From Nectonema munidae (Eukaryota > Nematomorpha > Nectonematoida > Nectonematidae), in assembly GCA_030549495.1 (NCBI GenBank), contig JAUIRK010000007.1:310001-374000 (forward strand): 64,000 nt of DNA, written 5' to 3'. Below, in pieces: positions 34,334 through 49,300 of the stretch (the first letter of the stretch is position 1; every line of letters starts with the position of its first letter). The position numbers and the translations under genes were made by a program. The notes beneath the pieces are model-generated. The model was not told where the DNA came from, ran no database searches, and worked only from the letters and a program-made list of their open reading frames with translations.

Positions 34334-37300
34334 TCAGAAGGAAGTTTTTTCTTCTTGCGTGTACGTCTCTTTATTTGGATTCACGACAAAATAGGTTTGT
34401 AACTCGCCTTTACCTTTAATCATTTGCTTACCTCTTGATTGACATTTGTAGTTGTGCATTAATAATCTGTCCTTCACCTTCTCAGTTACCTTAAGAAGAA
34501 GTTTATTGGACACAAATGTATATACACGAAATTAAACATAAATATGGGTTTACCTTTTTGATGAATAAAAAATATTTTATTTAACTTGGTTGTTTATTTT
34601 CAATTAAGAAAAGAATGAATTTGGGGTTAAAATATTTTTTGTATGATATTTCCGATGCTTCAGTAATAAGAAACGAATGCTTTGTCAGTATGTGTTTTGT
34701 TAGGTTACCTACTCAGAAACTTCGCTGAGTGACATTTTCCTCTTTATGTACTTCCGTACCCACAAAGTTCATTCAAAAAAATGTTATTGTATTGATTAGC
34801 TTAAAATTAATTTGTTTATTCTGGTTTCGTTTAAATGATTTTATCAATCCCACAAAGGTATCTGAGAATTTTTTTTAAATGAAAAAAAATAATATAAAAA
34901 ATGACAAAATCAAAAATTTGGCAAAATTTTATTTGTGTTGTAGATATAGCCCAGTTTTTAGCTCTACTTTGGTCTCTTGTTCTAAATATTGTATTATCTA
35001 GGAGATTTCACTTGGTGCACACAGGGGAAGGGTGGGATGGGATGAACAAAAATATTTAAAAATCACTTAGTTCTAAAATAAATAGATGGGGGGGGGGGGG
35101 GGGCTGTTGCCGTTGTCTCAACATTTTTGAAATTCTTATAAATTTTTTTTGGTGTTGTATATTGGTCTAAAAAAAGGTGGAGCGAAATTTTACTTTAGAA
35201 TTTCAAGATTTCCTGTACCTGAAAAAGGCTTTAAACTTCCTACGTTCTTCCAAGTTTTAAGTTATGAAATGAAGATTCTTCGAAACAAACAAAGATTAGT
35301 GTGCTTGATTGAAAAATGGTTGTTGAAGAAATAAAAATGCACTATCAAAAAAAGGATCAAAAGAAAAATAAAATGCAGATATAAATTGAAGGATCTAATG
35401 GAAAAAGTTGGAAAGAAGTTAAGATGAAGAAAGTTAACAAGATGAAAATACACGAGGTGTGTACAAAATATCTCGTATAAGATGTAGGAAAATTGGAACT
35501 AATATATTTTACCACATGATATATTAAAAATGAAAGAATAATTTCAACGCTTAACCCACAGCATCTTTTGCTATTTTTCAATCATTCTTAGAGCGTGTGG
35601 GGACGATGCAAACAAAATAAAGATTCATCCTACTCTGGCATATAAAAATTTAAGTTATTGAAATAATCGCAAACAAAATAAAAGACTCATGGACATCATC
35701 AAACTTAATAAATCTGCATTGAGGTGGTGAGTTACCTGAATTAAAAAATAGTTTCACTATAAAGAGAGAATGCACGTAATGTTTCAAATAATAACATGGT
35801 TAAAATACTTGGCGTGCCTTTGATCAATCGTTATGCAAAAAACAAAGGAGGAAAAGCATTATCAAGTTTACTCGAAGAATGGACCTTGTAAAAACGATGG
35901 TTTTTGACACAACTAGTCTTAACACCGAACATTTGACTTGAACACGTATTTGCATTCAAAAAAGGCTAAAGAAATCTATTCTTTGGTGTCCTTGTTGACC
36001 TCACATTGGTGAATTATTACTAAAAAAAGCGTGGGAAGACTTGAAAGTATATACGACATCTAGACCAGAGTATGAGTTTTTTTTAATAAATTCAAGAAGT
36101 TATATTTAAGTGACAACAAATGAAACTTTCTATGAAGGTGAAAACGATAAACCTTTAAAATTAGATCACCAGGCTCTGTTAATAAAGTCGCATAGATGGT
36201 TATAATTATTTATAGTTTTAAAATTGTTATGCTGAAAAAATAATTCAGGGTATACCTACAAATTTTTTAAAGGTAAGAAAAAATGAAAAAAATAATACTT
36301 TTCACAAATTTTTGTGTCTTTAATTATTTGCCATGATGGTTTACTGCAAACAGTGTTGAAGATAAAGTTGCTAATGATTGAATCTTATAAATTCATTTTT
36401 GGGAGAAGAAATGTCAAAGATTGCTTCTGCTAAAAAGATTTTTATGAATCATCTTTGGTATTTAACTGAAGATTTCATACGAATATCTCTTTTAGATTGC
36501 GATTTTCATCATCGCGAAAAAGCCAGCTATAGATATTTTGTCATTCTTTAGTACTTATTCTAATCTAAGACATGTAAAACCTCGAAATTATTATTTAACG
36601 TTAAAAATACAAGACCTCTATTTTCGCAATTACTACCACATCAATAATGGCGGCTTAATATTTTTTTTAATTTTTAGTAGGACATACGGCTAGGCAATAT
36701 TTCTGAGAAGTTTGGTACCAAAGCAATGAGTATTTTTGAAATGCAGATCACAAAAGTGGTGTTGGCTTACTAGCCTCCTCCCGAGTATTCGAATCTCAGA
36801 AAAGCTCCGTGTAAGTAGGTTTAAATTAGGAATAAGTTTTTGAAAGTTATTTCCTACTTAGATCCCTACCCCAATCTGAAGAATATTTATTATGACAGAA
36901 TTCGCGATAAAGCTGAAGCAGGCCAAAAATTGTCGATAGGGAAATTTGTGAAAAAGACGTTCACGCTGAGTGAATGCTAGTTCGTTGAAATAGAAAGAGG
37001 TGAAACCGGTCATCAATGACAAAAGAATGTCAATGAAACTGAAAGCGAAGGTATACACAACAATCATAGGACCAGTGATGACGTATGCAGCGAATGCTGG
37101 AGCTTGAAGAAGAAAGATAAAAGAAGTTAGCACCAACCGAAATGAAGAAGATGCTTAGAAAGATGATAGACAAAAAAATCAAAGAAAGATGATGGACAGA
37201 AAGGAAGATGAAGTGGCATTGAAAGATCGAATAAAACGTGAAGAAGTGAAAAGGAAGACCGGAGTTGCAACAAGCGTTTTGGCAGTAGTGGAGCGTAGCA

Positions 37301-40300
37301 AACTCCCATGGTCATGTTTTAAGAAGGAAGCATATGTTGTGCGTCAAGTGTTGGATAGGAAAGTGGTGTGAGTTAGAAGTAGGCGAAGACAGTTGAAAAG
37401 ATGGCCTTAAAGAGCGACTCGATGAACTCGCACTGACTAAAGAGGACGCGCAATATCGAGAAAAGTGGAGACAGAGGATCAAAGCCACTGACCTCCAACT
37501 TGGAAACGAGGTGTAGTCAAAAGAAGAAGAATTCTGGAAGAAGATTGATCATTCTTATCTCTTAACTTACTTCTGAGCATAGCACAAAAAGGCAAAAGAA
37601 TAATTAAGTTTACGTGAATTTGACTTAGCTTGCCATGTGATTCCATTCGACTGGCAACATTCGCAGTATCTCCCCACACATCATACATCGGCTTTTTAGA
37701 GCCAATGACTCCGGCTATAACAGGTCCACAATCTATTCCTACATTACAAAAAACTTTCATGTATACCCACAATCCACATTGTAGAAATTGTAGTGGTGAG
37801 TAAGTTTAACCCATATTGGCCCAATATCTACAAATGTTCACACATGATTTAATAAAAAAATGTATAATAATTGTTATTTGTAATAATTGGCAACTAAAAT
37901 TATACTGTACAAAAAAATAAAATGGTAATTTTGATTATTAAAGAGTAATAATAATTTGAACTTTACAATTTTTCAACTTTTTTAAAGCTATGTGTCAGAA
38001 AAATAAGAATCAAAATAATTCATAAAAAATTCAAAAAACATTTCTAAAAATATTTAATGTTTTGAAAATGAAAAAATATGTTTTTTTTCATAATAGAATA
38101 TTGGTATTTTAAAATAAATTTGAAAAAATAATAATTTTTTTTATCTTAAAATGTATGTATTTTTTTATTTACTCGGCAATCTGAAGGAGGTAAGAAAATT
38201 TTGATGAAGAAATTCCTGCGTAAGTCTTTGGAGAAGTAGATATTTTTATAGATGAGGAATACGATGAAAAGCAAAACTAAAAAATTAAAACAAACTGACA
38301 AAAAGCAGACTTTGTTTCTTGCACATCATCTGAGAGGGACTGAATTTGTATCCTTTATCATATGATGATTTGGATCATACACATATTCTTTGATGATAAA
38401 TTTGTTAGTAGAAGCTCATGATACATTCTATTGTTTCCAAATAGCAAGCCGTACTCCTTACATAGAAGTAGTTTCACAGAACTCGACTGTTTTGTATTGA
38501 GTATTCAGTATTTAAGAACAATGCCAAATAAAAGAGATGGTTTTTTTTGAACGAAACTGAACTCATTTTGGGTAATGATGAGTCGGGACTAGCTTAGTTT
38601 ACTGCCCTATCAGAGAACAGAAGTATTAGAAAAGTCTGCTACCTTCTCTCCTTCTCATAATAAAGACGTCTAAAATCGCTTTTATACTTTAAGGAAAATT
38701 CTATAGTGAAATACTTTGAATTGGACTGATTTAACGCTTATTTTTAACACTGTTTATCAAAGAGGCCAGTTCAAAGTTTAACAACTTTCAAATATATTTC
38801 TACATTCTATCCCTAATAGCTAAATTCTTGAAAATAAAAATAACAGCAATATATGTATACTATTATATAAAAAATTAACCTGTCATAAAAATTATGTAAT
38901 AAATTTTCAAATTATTTATTGAAATATAAATAAAGTTTTGGCAAAGCCTTTTTTCAAAAATGATTTTGTGATTTTTCCCAATAATAAATACATGATTATC
39001 CTCCTTCTAAAATCAACCCTAAAAAAGTTTCATATTTATTTCCGTCAAATTGTATTTATTTTTACAAAGAAATATGATCTATTAACTGAACACTAACTAA
39101 CAAAAATTTTGTATATTTGAACGGTAGCCAGAAAACTCGGTCTTAGATAACTGTGTTTAAGAAACTTGGAATCCAAAATTAAATGCTTCAGGTAAGAACT
39201 CATCTTCAATTATATTGCCATCTTCACTTAATATTGTTTCTACAGGTATTTTATTCTTTCTCTTTTCATTGATATATTTACACAACTTTTTCGAGTTTTG
39301 CTTGTATTCTTTTAACATATTGATTTCGTAGTCAATTCTATTTTTTGTTGATTTTCTAAGACAATTACTGTTTTTTGTATTGTTCATAACTATTTTTATT
39401 GCCATATTTTTTAAATATAGTAAAGAATTTTTTCTTTTTTTATAGAGAGAAATATCATCTTTATTCATATACAATTTGGAAGATTTTCTATCCTGAGATT
39501 TAGGTCTATTGCAGGGGTTCTACTGTTATGAGTTTCGCGAGTCAAAAAATTGTCTTCCAGGTACTTGTCATATACATATTTTAGCTAAGCGCAAGGCTGA
39601 ACCAAGCTTGCAACATCCGTCGTTTCATCAAGCGGAAAATACAAAAAAGTTGAAATTTGATTTCCGAATTAATAAAATCACTTCTGATATGATTCTAGAC
39701 TTTTAACGCTATCGTTTGACAGGAAGATAGGCTTCAACGTTACAAATTCAGAACTTCTTAGCACATTCAATATCATATCTTTGCAGCAAAGTAATATCAA
39801 CGGTTCTCCTATGTTCTTGGACCTTTTGATAAGAGTTATTTTTTAAAACTTTATAGAAGGCTTTCTAACCAAATTTTATATTTTGCAAAAACATTTCTGT
39901 TATCTAACCTCGATTTGTGCAATCGTTTAGCTTGACTTTTAAAATCACTTCATTTGAGCCAGGCCAACACAGTGTTAAAGGAAACTCCACCTGTCAATAT
40001 GAATAAGGCGCTCTTACCTCCTTTACACATCAAGTTGGGCTTGATGAAAAATTTTGTGAAACCCCTTGAAAAAAGTAGTTCTGCTTTCCAACATTTAACT
40101 CACTTATTTCCTAATTTGAGTTTCGCGAAATTGAAGGAAGGCATTTTTGTTGGCCCCCAAATTCGAGAAGTGATGAGGGACAATTGTTTTAACGACCTTT
40201 TGGGGAAAAAAGAACTGAGAGCTTTAAATGCTTTTAAATCAGTGTGTGACGGTTTTTTTGGGAAATGTACGTGCTCCGGATTACAAAAATCGTATCAATG

Positions 40301-43300
40301 AATTGCTTGAAGCATATGAGGATATGGGGTGTCGGATGTCATTGAAAATTCACTTTCTTCATTCTCACCTAGACATATTTCCTCCAAACCTAGGAGCAGT
40401 CAGTGATGAACATGGGGAAAGGCTTCATCAAGACATTAGAAAGATGGAAAGTAGATATAAGGGAAGATGGAATCAAAACATGATAGGAGATTTTTGTTGG
40501 ATGTTAACGCGTGATAATCCTGAAGCAAAGTTGGAAAGATCGGCTAAAAAGAAACATTTTTGATTTTTTTCATGATCAAAAAAGACACAATGGGGATGAG
40601 GTTGCTTCACAACATTGAGCATATTTAGTACCACTTTTGTTCCACAATAAAAATCAAAGTTGTAACAATAGCCAGAAAAGCCACACTACGCCCAAAGTTT
40701 ATGTCCAAATCTTATTGGCTTTCCGCGGATGAATTGTTTCAAGCTATTATGCCCGAAATACTTTACTATCATCTCATCGAGACTTAGATTTTTTTTAAAA
40801 AATACCAAACTTTATGAATGACTCTTGTACAATTGCAATCAACTTCCTTATTTTAAAACCTTTATCGTGTTTGCTATCTTTAGTTTCATCATTATTACAA
40901 AAATGAAGAATGATTTTCATCATTTGGAATTTTGATCTTGGCAATGCATCTTTTACAAGTTTTATTCCTAAATCCTCATCATTCGACCAGTAGTTTGTTT
41001 CCGATTGTAACTTCAGATAGCCAGAAAAGAGTAACACTCCAAGAAACAATTTTAGATCTTCTAAAGTTATAAGAGTGTAAGGCATGTTTTTATATACAGT
41101 AGCATACCGATTAGTTTCTTCGATAATGAGTTCAAACATTTTTCTAGAAAATATTTCTTCAAAAATTTCAACTGGAGAGGAACATATCAACTGTTCTTTC
41201 ATCTTTTTCATATTGTCATCGTATGCTCTACTTCTTTCATGAACTCAACATTTTCTTTATCACTCTATGATATCAGAAGAGAAGAATGATATCAATTCTT
41301 CTCCTACTTCTTGTAATGAAAAAAATCCTTCACTTGGACATTGTGAAAATATACTTAGAACAAGGTAAAAAGCTATCAATTTCAAAACGTAAAAACAAAT
41401 AACGTATAAGCAAATGATTTTATCAACGCATGTGTTAGATCATTCAATCAAAGTATGTCATTTGTCACATCTACTGAAAGAAAAGTACATCTGAGCAAAA
41501 TTGTCTTCACACACTCTTGAACTTTGCACGAAAATTTTTATGCTTACTTACATAAACACAATTGACAACATATTCTCCCATTGATCTCATATGAGATCAA
41601 TCTTCAATTGTCATCTATTTACTTAAATGTTGTACATATTATAGTTTTTAACAAATGCAATATTAGTTTTGTGTGTTATTCAAATAATAAAGCAAACGTT
41701 ACAATTTTATATCAACGAATATCTTCAGTCTCGCGTATAAAAGTTTTTTTCAAAAAAAATCACTTTTGCCTACTTTAACACAAATTTTTGACTCTTATAG
41801 AAACACAAAAATTCCAAAAAAAGAAGCGATCAATATATATTACAACTCTAAAAATTACATAAAAGCAATGAAATTAAGATGGTTTTAACAGCAACACTGC
41901 AAACCAGTCTTAAACTAACCGATCTCACATGAGATCACTGGGAGATAATAATGGGTTCATAATGCGAGCATTTAGCCTTATGGCTGAAAGTGCTTTGATA
42001 TCTCCAACCAACCAACTAAAAAAAGATAATTTAAAATTCATTAGATTGAACCGCATCTTGATTTAAAAATTTTCTATTTTTGTAAAATAAAATATTGACT
42101 CAACTAAAAATGATAAATAATAATAGATTTATACGCAATAGTTTTTATTTTTACTGGAAGATGATTCCAACTTCTGAATTTAGCAAGTATAAATAACTTA
42201 ATTTATTGCAGACTGATTCAACTTGTGCGTTCCAAAGAAGTCCATTGTCAAATATAGTGCCTAAAAAACAAAACTTTTCCAACATGCTTATTAATTTTTA
42301 CATTATGAGAAAACGAGATATAACAACATTCCTTTTTGATTTTTCATAGTTCAGTAATAATAATTGATCATCACAATTATAATATTAGAACAAAATTTAG
42401 TTACTTTCATCCAAGGCTTAAATCAAAAAAATGCAAGCAAGGCATAAGGCAAAAAATCTTAGATTTAATAGAAAACACAGAAAATATTAATATCATAGAA
42501 CTGGCGCAATTAAATAAAAACTCTTTTAAAAGCTACATCAAAAACAAATGATCAGAGACATATGATAGACCTTGTACTCTAACAAATTGCTTTTCCTGTT
42601 TCACTTTTTAATGTATCACATTCGAAACAAACACCCTATATTTTGTCTGTAGCATTTTTCTCTATATAATATGTCAATGTATCATATATCATTTATTATA
42701 TATCTGTTTATACATATTGTATATATTTTTTTCTCTCTTTAAAAGTATCTCTGTAAATATTTATATATACTTTATTTCATTTCTGTTTATATAATTTATA
42801 TAAATAAACTTATATTTCAAATATGGTTGTTTTGATATTTAATAAAAATAGTAAACTTATTAAATAAATGTTGGAATTTTGTAAAATGATTTTATGTATG
42901 AAATGGTTACACACGGTAGCGACTTTGATTTGTCTTTGTGTGGGCCCAGCTACACAAACTGTTTTTACTTATTTTTTTTTATAATAACTTGTAACTTTGT
43001 GAAATATTTTGATTATTATTTAACAACAAACATGTGTACTCTAATAAATTTCTTTCTTTCTATGAATTAATAAATGATAAAATTGAACGAAAGATTAAAG
43101 ATTGAGAAAATATATAACTTTTGCGTAATCTCCACTTTGAATCTGTATTTTCAATTAAAATAAGCATCCAATAAATAAATTAGAAAATGTTTGTGTTAAG
43201 TTTTCAAAATGTACTATAAAAACATAGGCGGATATCAGCGTTCCCATAAATAGTTTTCTCCAAAGTGCGTGATATCAAGTAAAAATTATTTACAATTTAC

Positions 43301-46300
43301 GTTAAAATCTCTCTATTGAAAGTATACAATTATCAAAATATTTTTGAAAGAGATCCAAAAATATCAATAAATAGATGATTTGTGATGCCATAAAATTAGA
43401 AGAAATGGAAACCAAGTGCTTCCTCACTACTGCATAGGATTTGCATAACAAATTGCGCCGCTTGGAGTTGGATACTCACTACCTATCAGCGTAGAATCCT
43501 CACAAAATCATTAAAATACCGTGAGCGGGGCATTTGATATCAAAAGTTTACGTACCTATTCTAAGCTTGAAGTAGTTAAAGGAGTTGGAGCTGATTGTGT
43601 CTAAGGCCGTCATGAGTCTGAAAGCAAAGTCCACCAAAACCACGACGTCTTTTTCGTTAATTTGATACGTCTGCGCGTTTGAAAGTGTTCAGTTTGTATA
43701 CACATTTAAAATAAGGCTCTAATTTTCATTTCTCTTGTTTACTTTAATATATAGACACACACACCATACATAGTAGTAAATAGTGAGGACACATTTGACC
43801 CGTAACTCCGTAATGCGGAATTGTATTCGTTAATGCGACTTCTGTCAGGGTGTGCCGCCAAATCCGGAACAGGCAACAATGACAGTTGACACACTGACCA
43901 ATTAGAGTTCATCTTCTAATTCAGCTCATGGGAGACATTCAAAAAGGTTTGTTTGTTTTTTAATAGATGCAAATGATCTTGTTGAATAAACATTTGCTAA
44001 AAGTTGACGTTTGTCACTAGTGCTAAAGCTAAACGTCTTCCGTATCCAAATATAGCTCGCAAACCATAACGAAGTAATTTTTCCATGATTCCAGGAAAAT
44101 TAATTTGGTTATTTAACTTAATTTATAGTTATCATCACTATTTAACTTCAAAGAGTAAACTAGTGATGGTGTTATACTCCGGCTTGTTTAAAGCGTGACA
44201 CTCTCAGACCTACACAGATTTGTATTCCCACTTAGTAAAATTCATTCCACAGCCAACAAGTAAATTCCCACGTAGTTTAAATTCATAAATCCAGCGTGTT
44301 CATTCTTCAGATGTAATTTTTAACATTTCACCCGAAATGAATGCTCACTGTATATAAGATGGAGAGTGCGTTTATTTCTACAGCTCGTTACGCCCTGAAA
44401 TGTAAAAAGCGATAAGAATTACACATAGGAGAAAAGGGTTGACATTTTGCACAAAGAACATTCCAGAAGATTAAGAAGATCTAGAAAGATTAAAAATGAA
44501 AGTGCATAAGCTTGATCCATGTTTCAAATTACTTCATCTCCTGAAAGTGGACTACATTAAGTCATTTGATATAAAGTGTCCTAAAATGAAGGAAGCGGCT
44601 CCCTCATATACACATGGCATTGGGATCTTTACTAAAATGTTGATGTCAATGTATACTCCCAAACTTGTCTCTAAATTGGACAAATTCTTCTCTAAAAATG
44701 TTATTTAAAAATTCTAGCCCCTTAGCCCCATATACACTTGTGAACTGTGACCTTGGCTTACAATTGATTGGCTTAGAAGTTATAGCGTGTATAGAGTACT
44801 GAATGTAATCGTAGTTTTATTTCATGTGGTAGTGATAGATTGATGCGAGCATTTTTAATCTATTGCCTCAGGTCTTGCTTGTTTTTCATTATCCACGTGT
44901 TTTCGCCATTATGCATTCTATTTGTTTGGCAAGAGACAACAAAGACACAATTTTGTAAGCACCCTTCTTTTATACGTAAAAGTATACCTTTTAACTATAT
45001 ATAGTTTTAGCCTTCAAGTCGTGGTCCATTTTATAAACGTTGCTTCAAATACCGATTAGAACAATATTGGGTATACTAACTAACTCTATGATAAAGTAAC
45101 TAGCCAGCCAACTTAATAGTGACTTCTTAAACTATTTAGTCAATTATTATCTATGTAACTAAGCGCAATTGTTAACCAAGTTTATAGGCTGTTAACTGTC
45201 TTAGAGGCCGTTGTCCACAGGGTCAATTCTCGATGGGGTAACAGTCGTGCTACGATTGTGGAATTACGCAGAACACTGCTTTGACACGTGGTAAAGACAA
45301 AAAAAACTTGCTTACACTTTTTTCCTTCTTTGGAGGCTTGAGACCACATACCGCCATGTAAATGCTACTAAACGCCTTAATCTTCTCCACATCTTTAAAC
45401 TGCTCCTCACACAAAATCTAATGGAAGGAAAGAAGTGTCACTCCTCTTCAAGATTCGAGAAGAAAGAGGCTTACCTTGTCAAATTCGCACATAATTTCAT
45501 TCAAAATCTGGACACATCTGTAGCAATGCTCACTATCTGAGTATTCTTCCATGAAGTTTGAGAAGTTTGGAATGGATGCAAACATGACACTGATATCATC
45601 AAAGCTGTGATAGTAGGTTTCCTATTTTACCATATTCATAAAATTAGTACTTCGGCATAGTAATGGAAAAAAGGGCAACACCAATTTAGCACAAGGAAAT
45701 ACAATCCAACTCTTCACAATTTGAGGTTCAAGAGACATAGAATAAAAATAGAAATTTATCTAGAAATAGACTATTTTGTTATTTCCTATTTCTCATACTC
45801 AATCAGAGTTGAATGAAGAGTTGTGCTTATTAGATGAAAGAAGGTGAAGTTTCTAATTTCATCTTCTTTCAACGCTCCATAAGTCTTGATCGAATAAATT
45901 AAAAAAATTAGACATCTTTAGCAAAAAGTTTGTAAACACTGCGAAAAAAACTTTCAATTTTTAAATCGAATTTTTAATAATATTCCACCCAACAATTTTT
46001 TACTTTTACGGTATTTTATTTTTAAATAAAATTTAGCAAAAATAAACTAAATAATTTTAGGAGTTAAAAACCATTGTATAAAAGAAAACCACAAAATTTG
46101 GAAGCCTAAAATTAACTTATGAACAAATTAGTTTAGTTAATTACAATGCACACTTGAAATCTTAATTAGTATTATTAAGACATTATTTTAACACACTCAA
46201 TTCTGAGAATCGAACATAAAATACCCAAAGTAAAAGACGACAGAGAAAGTAGCTTTTCTATGAATAAAGGGGTTTTTATTTCGTTTTTGATGTAAATTCA

Positions 46301-49300
46301 CATTCGAAAGGGTTGGAAAAATAATTCTCCTCCAATCGGATATAGTGTCGGGGGCATATGTGATCAACTTGTGGAAAAAGCTTTAATTGCTCGAGTAGTA
46401 ATTATACTAACTAACCGAACATTTTGAAAATTGGTTCGACAAGACCGGTATAATGAGGAAAGAATGAGGAGCTAACTCTAGCAAACTAAACTTATTACAA
46501 TGATATTTCACGCTTTTAAAATTTGAAAAAGTAAACAGCATTCAAAGGAAATACCATGTCAAAGGAACTCTCGCTGGACACTGCTCTGAATAATATGATT
46601 TATGTTTGAAAAAAAGCTTGAAAAATATATCAGAGAATAATTGCATGAATCACTCGTATAGCCGTTGTTAACTTATTTATAAAAGGAAAATGAGTATAAT
46701 AGTAATATCTAATAGGTCCATGACTTTACATATGGTATTTACAGATACGCAACTCCTGCTACGGCTTCGTATTCTAAAAATTTCTTCTATCTTCGACTGC
46801 AACCATGGAAAATATATGGATTATACGAAATTTTTAAAATCGTTTCATTATAACTCTACTTCTATTTGTTTGTTGGACGAGTTTACATGCAAGCCTAATG
46901 GAGAAGTTGTGATAAGATTATCGGTTATTATTTTCCTTTTTCTATGAATAAATCCAAATCTCATATATTTAAATTTTTTAACTAATATTTGCGCAAATCA
47001 TGGACATGAATAAGCTGAAGTTAGAATTTCATGAATGACAAAACACATCATCAGTTCGTCATTAATCAAAGTCCTTCTTTCATGGGATTTTGAAATTTTC
47101 GTAAAAAGAACTTTCAAGGATGAAGTTGTTGTTATGGTAGTTAATTATACTCGTTGATTACAGTAAAACATCCTACAGTTATGATGACGCCATTAATTCC
47201 ACGATACTGAAGGAAATGAAAGAAAACGATAAGACCAAAGACACTTTCGCAGTCTCAATTTATTAGGGGCTCCAAAAAGCATTTTACCCCCTCCCCCTTG
47301 GAATGATATTAGGGGCGAGCGCGCTGAATGAACAGGAGTTTCAGAATTTTATTACTTACGTTAAATGCCTTTGTTTGGTTGAGGTAGTACTCTGTTGCGT
47401 AAGAAGGCAGCACGTTGTCAAGTAGGAGTTTGTTCAATTTTGTCATCGACTCCAAATCACTTTTGTAGTTTTGAAACATAAATTTTATCATAAAGCTTAT
47501 TCTATTCGTGCACTCAAACTAGAAAATAATTAACAAGTTTTATGTGCTATTTTTCAGATCGCAATAGTCCACAAACAGAAAGTATTTTGATAAAATTAGA
47601 TAACTATTAAATTGTTGCTACATAATTTAATATAAAAAGAAAAATCAATATTTTGAAACAATGATAATATTATAAGAATGAAATTTTTGCTGAAAATTTT
47701 TAAAAATGATACTTTAACCATAATTTAAAAGAAAAGCTTAAAAATTTATTTGTTTTAACTTGAAAAGTGAGATGATTTTGAATTATGTCAAAAATGTGTC
47801 ACTTTAAATTAAAAAGAGTACCATAATTCAACAAAAGTTCTTTTGATCGCTAATAAACTCGTTAACTGGAGAACGCAGGATTCGGGAAGTATTCAGACAA
47901 GCGATTCAGTGAACTAATTTTAGCAATTTCGTCGACAACCAAAAAGATTTCGTTAATTCAGGCTGGTAATCAGTAATTCTGATTATTCTCTTAACTCTGT
48001 AAACCGTAAATCTCGTTTTGGCTTTCCACGAAACTTTGCTTAACCACAACAACTGGATGGATGGATTTCGGAAGGAAAATCCTCAAATGAAGATTCGTGG
48101 ATAAATGATGAAAGATCTGTTGTATTCCAGGAATCTTTTAAGAAAGTGATTTAGAATTATCACCATTCAAAATGCAAAAAGGATATATCAACTAGCTAAT
48201 TTGATAATAATTTTAATTTGAAAGCAAAAAATTTGTACATTTTTAATGAACCCCTACGAAAATAAGTACCCTCACTTCCAGATTGGAGTTTAAAATGAAA
48301 ATATTGATTAACAGCAAATTAGTGCATAACTCTAAAAGCACATTAATTAATATTTCATTGATATAAGGAATAGTTATAAGAATAGAAGATTAAGTTGAGT
48401 CCATCTTACTTTGTAGTCTATACAGATGAGAAGAAAGAAGGCCAAAAGAAAATCTGCCATTATGCTACAACACAATATCGCGAATTCAGCTGTTTTTCTA
48501 AAATTATTTTTTTAATATTGAAATCATTTGTAAATTTTTTCCTGTTTACCTTAATCCCCTTTACATTAAAACAATTGAACTTCAAATTAAAATAACTACA
48601 GTTTTAGAGCCATCTGCGCGTGGGTACCCTCGAGGAAGAAGTCTTCCTGCTTCAACGCCCTAAGCCCCCCTCCCATGTTTGTATTTCGCCATATTAAATT
48701 CTAAAAATGTTAAATTTTGTCTGTTTTTTTTGTAGTTGTCGGTATCGCACTCAAGGGAAGAATAATCTTTCATATCTGGGGAGATAGTAGGGATAGTCAC
48801 GATCGAGGTTCGAACCAAGACCATATGGGTCGAGACCCTCCGTTCCCACCACTAGGCCATCTGCCGATAGAAAATTTGTCTGTTTCAATTTAAAAAATGA
48901 AATGCGAAGTTAAAACTAAAAAGTATACAAAATATGAAAATTCATATTTACATGTATTGCACGCACATAACCATTGACTAAACTAAAAAATGGAAACTTA
49001 AAAGAGCATTAACCTATCTTACTTTTCCTTGCGGGACCTTTATGGAGCTTTAGCCCAACCGTAGGCTTCCGGACAACACCATTTGAAAAACGCTCGTATA
49101 AGTTATATGTGTATATTTATAACTATATTTTATTTAATTATATCAGAGTTTCTATTCTTGTTTTTATAAACAAGCGTTTTATTTTATACAAAATAAAAAA
49201 TATCAATTTTCCAATAGTTTTGAAGTTTGTTTCTTTTTATAAGAAATTTGTGTAAAACTTTGCCCGAAATTGGTACTCTCAGCGCATGTCCTCCAAAATT

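Noticed and set aside
36858-37136. Hydrophobic minus-strand frame resembling membrane segments
   Set aside because: It is antisense to the RTE-like LINE coding sequence on the plus strand.
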